Shown piece after piece: positions 1 through 5,255 of a stretch of 5,255 nt of DNA (within the stretch, counting starts at the first letter, position 1; every line of letters starts with the position of its first letter). Source of the DNA: Chitinophagaceae bacterium (GTDB taxonomy: Bacteria > Bacteroidota > Bacteroidia > Chitinophagales > Chitinophagaceae); assembly GCA_016786965.1 (NCBI GenBank), contig JAEUVL010000091.1, positions 1 through 5,255 on the forward strand, read 5' to 3'. The translations under genes were made by a program, and so were the position numbers. Under the pieces are notes generated by a model that was given only the letters and a program-made list of their open reading frames with translations, ran no database searches and had not been told where the DNA came from.

Positions 1-1479
1 AGGCATCGTTCGCAAATATTTTACCCGCATGGCTTTTTTGATATTCCTGATCAGGTTTTGCTGGTCAGCTGCTGATAAAGAATCGCCGCCTGTAATATTA
101 GCCGACCACAGCAAGGTATTGCTTCGGTCTGTAAGTTCTGCCTTCTTACTGTCGGCCTCTCTCCGGATGGCTAATTGAAAATCGGCATTATCTGCCAGGC
201 TTAGAAAGCGGTAGGGCTGCAGGAATTGCTTTACCTGTGCCACCAGGCGGGATGATCGCAGGGATGGTTCTTCAAACTTCAGTGCCAGGCCAGCGCCCAG
301 GTTGCCATAATTTTCTTCTTCCTGTTTCAGTTCATACAGATCAGAACGTCTGAGCAGTTTGCCGGCTATACCAATACTTTTAAAATTGTCCACTTTCCGT
401 ATTACAGCGGTAGTAAAGGGCTCTTTACTACCTGCTTCATATATACTGCAAACCGCACCAGGCATCATATTATCCATCATTCCCTTTTCAACGGTAAACA
501 GCGAATCATCCTTTGCCGGCAGTGCTTTAATGCCTACCCGGATAAATGTTCTGTCTTGTTTGGCAGTGTACTTGCCGCTGAATATCACTTGTTGGGCATT
601 CCCTTCTATTACGGGAACCTGGTCTGGAATATAAGCCTGTATTGTGGCCTTTATCTTTTCAAATAATAATGCATAATTATTACCGGGAGGCATATCACTC
701 ATGGCTTTGTAAAATGAATAGGACAATGACCCTAATTCTTCATGATTGATCACTAACTGTTTATTTTCCTGGTGCGGCGCAGAACCACTTATGACCACCA
801 TATTGGAAATAGAATCGGGCATTGCCTCGAAAAAGCCCTGCCTGGCCTCAGCCGCAGCCAGGTTTATTACAGAGTCAATAGGATTTTCCGGATCGGGAAA
901 TGGAACGGGATCGCCCCTTGTTATGGCAAAGCCTTCTGCACGGGTACCGGTGCCAGAATGACAGGCATCTATCAATACCAATAAGCTTCCTTCAGGCCCT
1001 ATCTTTTGGCGGATGGCCAGCAGCCTGGGATATAGATCATCGTCCCGCAGGTGCTTTTCGCCTTTATAGCCCGTGGGATTATACCTTGCCTTTGCATCAT
1101 ACGGAAGTAATGCTTCATCATAGCCATCGTCTTCATCTTTTCCCAGTTCCACAGTTCGCTGGTCCCTTATCTGTTGCCCGTGGCAGGCGAAATGAAGCAC
1201 AACAATGTCTTTCTTCTTTGCTTTCGTGGCGAGGTCAGCAAGGCCTTTCAGAATAGCGGCCTTGGTGGCTTTGGCATTTATAAGGGTCAGTATGTTTTTA
1301 TCTGTAAATCCATTTTTATTCAGGATCGCTTTGATATATTTCACATCGTTCACCGATGCTATTGGGGGTATCAGATTAGCCGGAGCGTATTCCCCAACCG
1401 CCACTATCATAGCAATTTTGTTTTGTGAAAAGAGCGTTGTCGAAAACAGCAAGGCTGTCAAAAGAAAGAATTGCTTCAT
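1..1479 (-). CDS. Secreted caspase-like (peptidase C14) cysteine protease, C-terminus cut by window edge
   Basis: The 493 visible codons encode an exported caspase/metacaspase-fold peptidase, expected to cleave proteins with a Cys-His dyad. Residues 1-18 form a signal peptide (Lys2, hydrophobic stretch, then TLFS before QN). The p20-like domain starts at once: IAMIVAVGEY is the first beta strand, His100 lies in LHFACHG, and Cys173 lies in LIDACHSG, both textbook C14 motifs. The domain appears to end near residue 300. Residues 310-380 look like a small beta-rich domain (DNMMPGAVCSIYEAG), and 395-490 resemble the accessory regions that follow bacterial caspase domains; these two assignments are by general resemblance only. 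The ATG at 1479-1477 is the only good start: the upstream in-frame codons reach a stop at 1509-1507 with no other ATG. No Shine-Dalgarno site is seen, as usual in Bacteroidota. The gene is divergent from everything else in the window. The family call is firm; substrate and role (protein processing, stress, cell death) cannot be read from the sequence. Confidence 0.92.
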   Translation of the reverse strand, partial: MKQFFLLTALLFSTTLFSQNKIAMIVAVGEYAPANLIPPIASVNDVKYIKAILNKNGFTDKNILTLINAKATKAAILKGLADLATKAKKKDIVVLHFACHGQQIRDQRTVELGKDEDDGYDEALLPYDAKARYNPTGYKGEKHLRDDDLYPRLLAIRQKIGPEGSLLVLIDACHSGTGTRAEGFAITRGDPVPFPDPENPIDSVINLAAAEARQGFFEAMPDSISNMVVISGSAPHQENKQLVINHEELGSLSYSFYKAMSDMPPGNNYALLFEKIKATIQAYIPDQVPVIEGNAQQVIFSGKYTAKQDRTFIRVGIKALPAKDDSLFTVEKGMMDNMMPGAVCSIYEAGSKEPFTTAVIRKVDNFKSIGIAGKLLRRSDLYELKQEEENYGNLGAGLALKFEEPSLRSSRLVAQVKQFLQPYRFLSLADNADFQLAIRREADSKKAELTDRSNTLLWSANITGGDSLSAADQQNLIRNIKKAMRVKYLRTMP

Positions 1480-1918
1480 GTACTTCGGTTTATGGCCATG
1501 TTGAAATTACGAATTAGGATCTGCGAAGCATAATCCCGCCCCACTTCTTCCGGAAATGGAACCTGCGGGTTCTGTAAGCAAAGCTTGGCAAGTTTTGGGA
1601 CATTTTTATACCCGGCAGAGGGTATTAGGCAAATAAAAAATAAGAGAGCATGGCCACAGGCGATCAAACTGGTAAGGTCTGTAATTAAATAAATCCGGTA
1701 GCAGGGTACTTATCTGGGGAATGCAATGAGCTGTATGAAATAAGCCTACTCTTCGGTTTGCCTTAATCGTCTGGTAAGATGTCTGAAATTGCCCTTATAA
1801 TGAACCGCCGGATTTTCGCCTATGACTGCTTTACCTGGAAAAATGCTAAATATTTCGATGATCAGTATTGAATTAGGCCAATAAATGGCCGTTCCGGCAA
1901 ATAGTTCAGGTATACAAA

Positions 1919-1938
1919 TTTGCTTTTTACAAAGCAAA
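1919..1938. repeat. Perfect 8-bp inverted repeat
   Basis: The arms TTTGCTTT (1919-1926) and AAAGCAAA (1931-1938) are exact reverse complements around a 4-base loop (TTAC). The stem is A/T-rich and lacks a flanking T-run on either strand, so it does not look like a terminator. It could be an operator or chance; an 8-bp palindrome in A/T-rich DNA is weak evidence on its own. Confidence 0.45.
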
Positions 1939-2055
1939 ATCAATGTTACTAAACTAAATCAGGCATACACAAACTGACACCATGAGCCAGGGAATAACAA
2001 TACTTCTTTTCTCTATATTCGTACAGATCAGGATGGACATCGGCTTAAATTAATA

Positions 2056-2090
2056 TTGGAAATAGTGTATATGCAAAAGAGGTACTTTTT
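2056..2090 (+). promoter_or_regulatory. Weak candidate promoter for the receiver-like gene
   Basis: TTG at 2056-2058 and TACTTTTT at 2083-2090 resemble the Bacteroidota -33 and -7 elements (TTG and TAnnTTTG), with one mismatch in the -7 box. The 24-base spacer is longer than usual. The predicted transcript would start near 2096, about 27 bases before the ATG at 2123. The -7 box lies inside the inverted repeat 2071-2102. This is a tentative call. Confidence 0.25.
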
Positions 2091-2102
2091 CTTCTTTTGC
2101 AT
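2071..2102. repeat. Perfect 10-bp inverted repeat just upstream of the receiver-like gene
   Basis: ATGCAAAAGA (2071-2080) and TCTTTTGCAT (2093-2102) are exact reverse complements separated by 12 bases. The repeat ends 20 bases before the start codon at 2123 and covers the weak candidate -7 box. It could be an operator, a leader hairpin, or (followed by TTTATT) a poor terminator of upstream transcription. Its GCAAA core is shared with the inverted repeat at 1919-1938, which mildly favours a protein-binding site. Confidence 0.5.
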
Positions 2103-2122
2103 TTTATTAATCATGATTCTAA

Positions 2123-2689
2123 ATGAAAACTAAAACCGTATCCTTTTTGGATAAAACCACGATCTATTATTTTGGTTTCAAGTCCCTGTTCCAATCATAT
2201 GTTGCATCTGTAAACTTTATTCATGAAAGGGATCTGCAGGAACCTGTGAAACCGGGGATGGAACCGGGTGATTTTATATGTTATCATATCAACATCGAAA
2301 CGTCTATTGCAGAGCTCAGGTCTACCTGCAAAAAAATAAGGGTACTGTTTCCTGAAACCAGACTTATCGGCTGTTTTGACATGGTAAAACCTAAAATGAT
2401 TCCCCTGATAAGGAAAGATAAATTCAGAGGTTTCATAATGATGGAGGACCCTCTTGAAGAAATTGTCAGGGTTTTTGATGAGATCAGCAACGGCGGTGCT
2501 GGATTGTCTAAAGGGTTTTTAAAAAACTATCTGACAATGAAACATAAGGAAAACATAAAAATAAATAAAAAGCGAAAACCCAAATTGAAGTCTGCTGAAA
2601 TCTCCCGGAAGGAGATTTTCCCTGATGAGCTGATACAGCCAGGTTTTCCCGGCCCCTACAATAGCACTACTGCAACGGTAATCAAGTAA
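2123..2689 (+). CDS. Orphan degenerate receiver-domain (pseudo-response-regulator) protein
   Basis: This 188-residue cytoplasmic protein has no signal peptide or membrane segment. Residues 1-137 follow the pattern of a NarL/LuxR-type receiver domain. FLDKTTIYYFGFKSLF (8-23) aligns with the usual VDDHxLFxxGLKSLL, DFICYHINI (50-58) with DVVLLDINM, RGFIMMED (102-109) with KGYLLKD, and EEIVRVFDEISNGGAGLS (112-129) with the last helix and the ...G..YLS segment. Aligned this way, the second acidic residue is Lys11, the phospho-acceptor Asp is His55, the switch Ser/Thr is Phe85 and the conserved Lys is Met107; only Asp10 remains. Phosphorylation is therefore unlikely. No helix-turn-helix follows. 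Residues 140-165 are a Lys/Arg-rich tail, and the end is Pro/Gly/Ser/Thr-rich. The ATG fits the start of the first beta strand. It has no operon partner and no Shine-Dalgarno site. The receiver assignment is by eye and needs a structure or profile check; partner and target are unknown. Confidence 0.72.
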   Translation: MKTKTVSFLDKTTIYYFGFKSLFQSYVASVNFIHERDLQEPVKPGMEPGDFICYHINIETSIAELRSTCKKIRVLFPETRLIGCFDMVKPKMIPLIRKDKFRGFIMMEDPLEEIVRVFDEISNGGAGLSKGFLKNYLTMKHKENIKINKKRKPKLKSAEISRKEIFPDELIQPGFPGPYNSTTATVIK

Positions 2690-2766
2690 CCAGCCTGCTC
2701 TCCGGATTCAATATTCAGCTCCAAAACTGCCCTGCAAGCTAACCTACAGATAGAAACTACTCTTGA

Positions 2767-2806
2767 AGTATTGTGGCCTTGACTGATAGATCATCAGGGC
2801 AATACT
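2767..2806 (+). other. Hairpin downstream of the receiver-like gene (possible 3' UTR structure)
   Basis: AGTATTG (2767-2773) pairs with CAATACT (2800-2806), CC (2777-2778) with GG (2798-2799), and CTGAT (2783-2787) with ATCAG (2793-2797) around the loop AGATC. This gives 14 nested pairs interrupted only on the left side by two bulges. It lies 78 bases past the stop codon. No T-run follows, so it is not a classic terminator; it might protect or process the 3' end of the mRNA. Confidence 0.45.
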
Positions 2807-3005
2807 GCACGCCATACTACTTTAGATACTGTATAATTAACAATGGAAAACAGAAAAGTCATTCAAAAAATTGAAATCAAAAAACAGCCTGAAACGTGTT
2901 TATACGTTTAAAAATTTAGTCTTTTGTCTTCCCATAGCCCCCAAAAATGTATTTTGCTGAATGTTAAAATCAACGTTCATTGATAAAAAAACACTTTTCA
3001 ATAAA

Positions 3006-3030
3006 CATAATCACGATTCGGCATAATCAC
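3006..3030. repeat. 9-bp direct repeat upstream of a promoter, possible regulator site
   Basis: CATAATCAC occurs exactly twice, at 3006-3014 and 3022-3030, with starts 16 bases apart. The second copy runs into a small hairpin (CCCC 3030-3033, GGGG 3040-3043) that ends seven bases before the candidate -33 element. Tandem direct half-sites just upstream of a promoter are typical of activator binding. A 9-bp repeat in A/T-rich DNA can also arise by chance. Confidence 0.4.
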
Positions 3031-3050
3031 CCCAGTTAAGGGGTTCTACG

Positions 3051-3084
3051 TTGTACCAAAACTCATCTTTTTATATAAACTTTG
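3051..3084 (+). promoter_or_regulatory. Candidate Bacteroidota-type promoter
   Basis: TTG at 3051-3053 and TAAACTTTG at 3076-3084 match the Bacteroidota -33 and -7 boxes (TTG and TAnnTTTG), the latter with one extra base between TA and TTTG. The 22-base spacing is within the range reported for this phylum. Transcription would start around 3090. That is just upstream of the hairpin cluster 3111-3354 and about 380 bases before the next start codon, so the product is either a separate RNA or a long leader. It is the best promoter match I found in the window. Confidence 0.5.
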
Positions 3085-3110
3085 CCTTAGCAAAACACAA
3101 ATCAGAGAGT

Positions 3111-3354
3111 AGTTATACAATACTTGAAATGTGTTTCATGAGTGAAATGTGGTATAGTTCTTACGATGTATGGAAGGGGTATGAAGTAGCCCGTTTGTAA
3201 TTTCAGGAAAGGCAATATTTCATTAGAGGAAAGTTACTTCATATTCCAACCATGCTGCTTACTGATAGTTGACTTCGAAAAGCAGGGCCAGGCTTGATGG
3301 CTAAGCCATATGCGCCTGGATGGGTCCCTCCTGCTGCAAATTTTAAGCTATCAG
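3111..3354 (+). ncRNA. Candidate structured noncoding RNA or structured leader, three tandem hairpins
   Basis: Three adjacent, non-overlapping hairpins fill this gene-free stretch. Hairpin 1: AGTTATAC (3111-3118) pairs with GTATAGTT (3152-3159), with two G-U pairs, and encloses TGAAA / TTTCA (3125-3138). Hairpin 2: 3168-3190 pairs with 3233-3255 in 21 of 23 positions, four of them G-U, around a symmetric AA/AA internal loop (3174-3175, 3248-3249). Hairpin 3: nested stems 3262-3268/3348-3354, 3273-3275/3345-3347, 3278-3281/3341-3344, 3282-3286/3330-3334, 3288-3293/3314-3319 and 3297-3301/3305-3309, about 30 pairs. Only 8 and 6 bases separate the hairpins. The promoter at 3051-3084 would transcribe them on the plus strand. 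I do not recognise the family: the landmarks of tmRNA, SRP RNA and RNase P RNA are absent, and the shape does not fit the single long rod of 6S RNA. It could instead be the 5' leader of the 3470 operon or a palindromic repeat element in DNA. The true ends are unknown, and no T-run terminator is seen after 3354. Confidence 0.45.
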
Positions 3355-3406
3355 AACCAACATTTCATTAAATACCCTTTTCGTATCCATCATTAACAAA
3401 ACAAGA

Positions 3407-3437
3407 TTGTCATTGGCAATACAGGACTGCTATGTTC
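3407..3437 (+). promoter_or_regulatory. Weak candidate promoter for the protease operon
   Basis: TTG at 3407-3409 and TATGTTC at 3431-3437 give an approximate -33/-7 pair with a 21-base spacer. The -7 box matches TAnnTTTG imperfectly. The start codon at 3470 is preceded by a run of nine A, a typical Bacteroidota leader without a Shine-Dalgarno site. If real, it would uncouple the operon from the upstream promoter at 3051. Confidence 0.25.
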
Positions 3438-3469
3438 AGCCCTGAAAGGCCTCCTTTTAAAAAAAAATT

Positions 3470-3949
3470 ATGAAAAAGCAATTTATTACCCGGATCCTTA
3501 AAATAAGCCTGACCATTGTACTGCTCATTAAGATGAGTATATCCGGGCATACCCAAATAGTACCAGTGAATGAACCAAGGGAAGATTTACCCAAATTATT
3601 CGCTGCCGTACCCGACTCGGTGCCGGTAAACATTGAGGTTCTCACTTCATTGTTTGAGAAACAAAATGGAAATAGTATAACAATACTTGCTAATGGTTCT
3701 CCCTTTGTAGAAGGAACAATCATGTCGCAGGTCACAAAATTCAGTAATACTATCAGGACGGTAACGGTGAAGCTTTCATTTACTGAAAAAGCATTGCTAG
3801 TATTCTCAAGAATCACCCTTCCATCCGGCAATACCAGCTACAGAGGCCATATAAATGGAAAACAAACCGGAGACTGTTTTGAACTGGTAAACCAAAATGG
3901 CCGCTACTATTTCTCCAAACAAAGCATTAACAGGTTAAGGCTTGAATGA
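3470..3949 (+). CDS. Small exported protein of unknown function, paired with the metalloprotease
   Basis: This 159-residue protein starts with a signal peptide: basic N-region (Lys2, Lys3, Arg8, Lys11), hydrophobic SLTIVLLI (13-20), likely cleaved near SGHTQ (25-29). The mature part of about 130 residues has two portions. Residues 40-65 look helical (LPKLFAAVPDSVPVNIEVLTSL by parts), and 68-155 look beta-rich with alternating hydrophobic residues, ending in FELVNQNGRYYFSK (137-150). One cysteine remains (Cys136), so no disulfide within the protein is likely. I do not recognise a named domain. The stop lies 38 bases before the ATG of the metalloprotease gene on the same strand with no terminator between, so they are probably one operon. 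An accessory, chaperone or inhibitor role for that protease is inferred from position only. The start is supported by the signal peptide and the A-rich leader. Confidence 0.82.
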   Translation: MKKQFITRILKISLTIVLLIKMSISGHTQIVPVNEPREDLPKLFAAVPDSVPVNIEVLTSLFEKQNGNSITILANGSPFVEGTIMSQVTKFSNTIRTVTVKLSFTEKALLVFSRITLPSGNTSYRGHINGKQTGDCFELVNQNGRYYFSKQSINRLRLE

Positions 3950-3987
3950 ACCTACAAACTTTAATACACCATATTAACTAAAGCACA

Positions 3988-5255
3988 ATGAAGAAACTAC
4001 ATTTACTGACGATTATTCTGCTGCTGACCATATACCGGGCAACTTCGCAGATACCTAAGCTAAACAGCGACCCGACAGCAACCGCAACCATTTTCCTTGA
4101 TTTTGACGGCCATATGGTTGACAATACGGTCTGGAATTACGATGGTCCAATTCCGTGCAACCCTGCTGGCTTAACAACAGCACAAGTGCAGGATATATTT
4201 AACCGGGTGGCTGAAGACTACAGGCCATTTACCTTAAATATTACAACTGACTCAGTCAAGTTTCTTGCCGCTCCAATTAATCAGCGGATAAGAGTTGTGC
4301 TTACCACTTCATCGCAATGGTATGGAAATGCAGGTGGTGTGGCTTTTGTAGGTTCCTTTAGCTGGGGTGACGATACACCTTGTTTTATCTTCACACAACT
4401 GTTGGGAAATAATATAAAATATATTTCCGAAGCGGCCGCACATGAGGCAGGACATACATTAGGGCTATATCACCAGAGTACCTATGATGCTTTGTGTAAT
4501 AAAGTATCAGATTACAGTTACGGCACAGGTTCAGGAGAAATAAGCTGGGCCCCTATCATGGGGGTCGGATACTACAGGAATGTAACAATATGGCACAATG
4601 GCCCCAATTCATATGGATGCAACAACCTGCAGGACGACATGGCCATAATAACCCGGCCCAGTAATGGAATTCAGTTGCGTACGGACGATCATGGAAATAC
4701 CCCGGCCACATCGGGTGCCATCCAAATTACCAATAATCAATTCAGCAAGGATGCTGTTTTTAATTACACTAACGATGAAGACCTGTTTAGGGTCACCCTT
4801 AGTGCACCTGGCTTGTTATCGGTCAGGAGCAAGCCAGTAAATGCAGGTCCTCTTAATACAGCCGCCAACAGTGATATTCTAACAGAGTTGCTCAACCAGT
4901 CGTTGAACAGTTTAAGGTCCAGTAACCCTGCCGATAGTTTACAGGCTTCTATTGATACAATGCTGAATGCCGGAACCTATTATATTCGGGTAAAGCCGGT
5001 AGCTAATGCTTACTCCGGCACTTATGGAATGCTGGGTGGATACACGGTCAGCGGATCCTTTCAACAGGCCAGTGTACTGCCATTACGTAACTTAAAGCTG
5101 GAAGGGAAAATAACAAGTGGGAAACACCAGCTTAGCTGGATAGTGGATGCAGATGAAGCTATTGAAGACATTCTCCTCGAATACTCTTATAATGGCTATG
5201 ACTTCAGATCAAGATCTTCGCTTCAAGGAGCCATAGGAAAGTATGATTGGATACC
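3988..5255 (+). CDS. Secreted metzincin zinc metalloprotease (reprolysin-like), 3' end cut by window edge
   Basis: The 422 visible codons encode an extracellular zinc endopeptidase. Residues 1-20 are a signal peptide ending ATS before QIP. The catalytic domain spans about 33-222: the family motif FLDFDGH (36-42), VAEDYRPFTLNITT (74-87), the metzincin zinc site HEAGHTLGLYH with ligands His152, His156 and His162 and catalytic Glu153, and the Met-turn APIMGVGYY with Met191. QDDMAII (215-221) closes the domain. From 232 (DDHGNTPATSGAI) to about 357 lies a pre-peptidase C-like beta domain. From VLPLRNLKL (363-371) begins a fibronectin-like module that in many Bacteroidota proteins precedes a T9SS sorting domain, which would lie beyond the window. 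No N-terminal propeptide is apparent, since the catalytic domain starts right after the signal peptide. It is probably co-transcribed with the small exported protein ending at 3949. The family call is firm; substrate and T9SS export are inferred. Confidence 0.93.
   Translation, partial: MKKLHLLTIILLLTIYRATSQIPKLNSDPTATATIFLDFDGHMVDNTVWNYDGPIPCNPAGLTTAQVQDIFNRVAEDYRPFTLNITTDSVKFLAAPINQRIRVVLTTSSQWYGNAGGVAFVGSFSWGDDTPCFIFTQLLGNNIKYISEAAAHEAGHTLGLYHQSTYDALCNKVSDYSYGTGSGEISWAPIMGVGYYRNVTIWHNGPNSYGCNNLQDDMAIITRPSNGIQLRTDDHGNTPATSGAIQITNNQFSKDAVFNYTNDEDLFRVTLSAPGLLSVRSKPVNAGPLNTAANSDILTELLNQSLNSLRSSNPADSLQASIDTMLNAGTYYIRVKPVANAYSGTYGMLGGYTVSGSFQQASVLPLRNLKLEGKITSGKHQLSWIVDADEAIEDILLEYSYNGYDFRSRSSLQGAIGKYDWI

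Larger units (their letters stand above)
1480..2122. other. Divergent intergenic region, no convincing gene
   Basis: This 643-base stretch separates the minus-strand caspase gene from the plus-strand receiver-like gene, so it should carry promoters for both. Two short minus-strand open frames (1476-1667 and 1746-1943) begin only at TTG, resemble nothing I know, and the first overlaps the caspase start; I do not call them genes. A perfect 5-bp hairpin (GAACC, loop TGCG, GGTTC) lies at 1559-1572. Two stronger inverted repeats at 1919-1938 and 2071-2102 are listed separately. I found no convincing TTG / TAnnTTTG promoter for the caspase gene. Confidence 0.6.
2690..3050. other. Intergenic region without a recognisable gene
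   Basis: This A/T-rich stretch follows the receiver-like gene. It holds the 2767-2806 hairpin, a 6-bp A/T-rich hairpin at 2892-2909 (AAACGT / ACGTTT), an 8-bp stem with one G-T pair at 2958-2979, and the direct repeat 3006-3030. A 22-codon frame at 2843-2911 is noted but not called. No rho-independent terminator with a strong G/C stem and T-run is visible after the stop at 2689. Confidence 0.6.

Noticed and set aside
359..1504. Several plus-strand open frames inside the caspase gene
   Set aside because: They are shadows of the minus-strand caspase gene, which has the coherent protein motifs; their translations look like nothing known.
1476..1667. 63-codon minus-strand frame overlapping the caspase start
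   Set aside because: It starts at TTG, overlaps the firmly placed caspase start codon in another frame and has no recognisable features.
1746..1943. 65-codon minus-strand frame ending in ...RRLRQTEE
   Set aside because: It has only a TTG start close after an in-frame stop, no recognisable domain, and its start overlaps the 1919-1938 palindrome. It could be a decayed gene fragment, but nothing identifies the parent.
2892..2909. AAACGT / ACGTTT hairpin followed by A/T-rich sequence as a terminator
   Set aside because: The stem is short and A/T-rich, and it is followed by A's rather than a T-run on the plus strand.
2843..2911. Open frame of 22 codons (MENRKVIQKIEIKKQPETC...)
   Set aside because: Too short and A/T-rich to separate from chance, with no good promoter and no processing or export neighbours that would support a peptide gene.
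3129..3200. Open frame of 23 codons (starts MCFMSEMWYSSYDVW), just after the 3051-3084 promoter
   Set aside because: It is very short, resembles nothing I know, and lies across the first and second hairpins, whose pairing better explains the sequence. Ribosome profiling or conservation of the frame could revive it as a leader peptide.
3226..3358. Resemblance to RNase P RNA (GAGGAAAGT near 3226 and CAGAACC near 3352)
   Set aside because: The conserved continuation of the first motif is missing, the two motifs are too close together for RNase P RNA, and the surrounding hairpins do not match its architecture.
3457..3831. 124-codon minus-strand frame opposite the small exported protein
   Set aside because: It is a shadow: the plus-strand frame has a signal peptide, a typical leader and an operon partner.

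Overview
The window looks like chromosomal DNA of a Bacteroidota bacterium, probably of the Chitinophagaceae type. The clues are signal peptides ending in the phylum-typical ...FSQ or ...TSQ, A/T-rich leaders without Shine-Dalgarno sites, a good match to the Bacteroidota TTG / TAnnTTTG promoter, and a secreted metalloprotease whose C-terminal part resembles the LPL-type module that precedes type IX secretion (T9SS) sorting domains. No transposase, integrase, tRNA, rRNA or CRISPR array is visible.

Layout. (1) 1-1479, minus strand: most of a secreted caspase-like (C14) cysteine peptidase with an intact His/Cys dyad, cut by the left edge. (2) 1480-2122: a divergent intergenic region with inverted repeats and no convincing gene. 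(3) 2123-2689, plus strand: an orphan protein shaped like the receiver domain of a NarL/LuxR-type response regulator. It has lost the phospho-acceptor Asp, the Lys and the Ser/Thr, and a short basic tail stands where the DNA-binding domain should be. (4) 2690-3469: a 780-base stretch without a recognisable gene. It holds a small hairpin, a 9-bp direct repeat, a good Bacteroidota-type promoter (3051-3084) and, just downstream, three consecutive hairpins (3111-3159, 3168-3255, 3262-3354). I read these as a candidate structured noncoding RNA or long structured leader. (5) 3470-3949 and 3988-5255, plus strand: a likely operon of a small exported protein of unknown function and a metzincin zinc protease, cut by the right edge.

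How they may work together. The protease pair should act outside the cytoplasm, and the small exported protein may assist or restrain the protease; this is inferred from adjacency only. The caspase-like protein is also exported but lies on the other strand in a separate transcription unit. The degenerate receiver could be a phosphorylation-independent regulator, with no partner evident here. The most interesting element is the hairpin cluster at 3111-3354: it lies between a promoter and the protease operon, so it could be an independent small RNA or the operon's 5' leader. The sequence alone does not decide.
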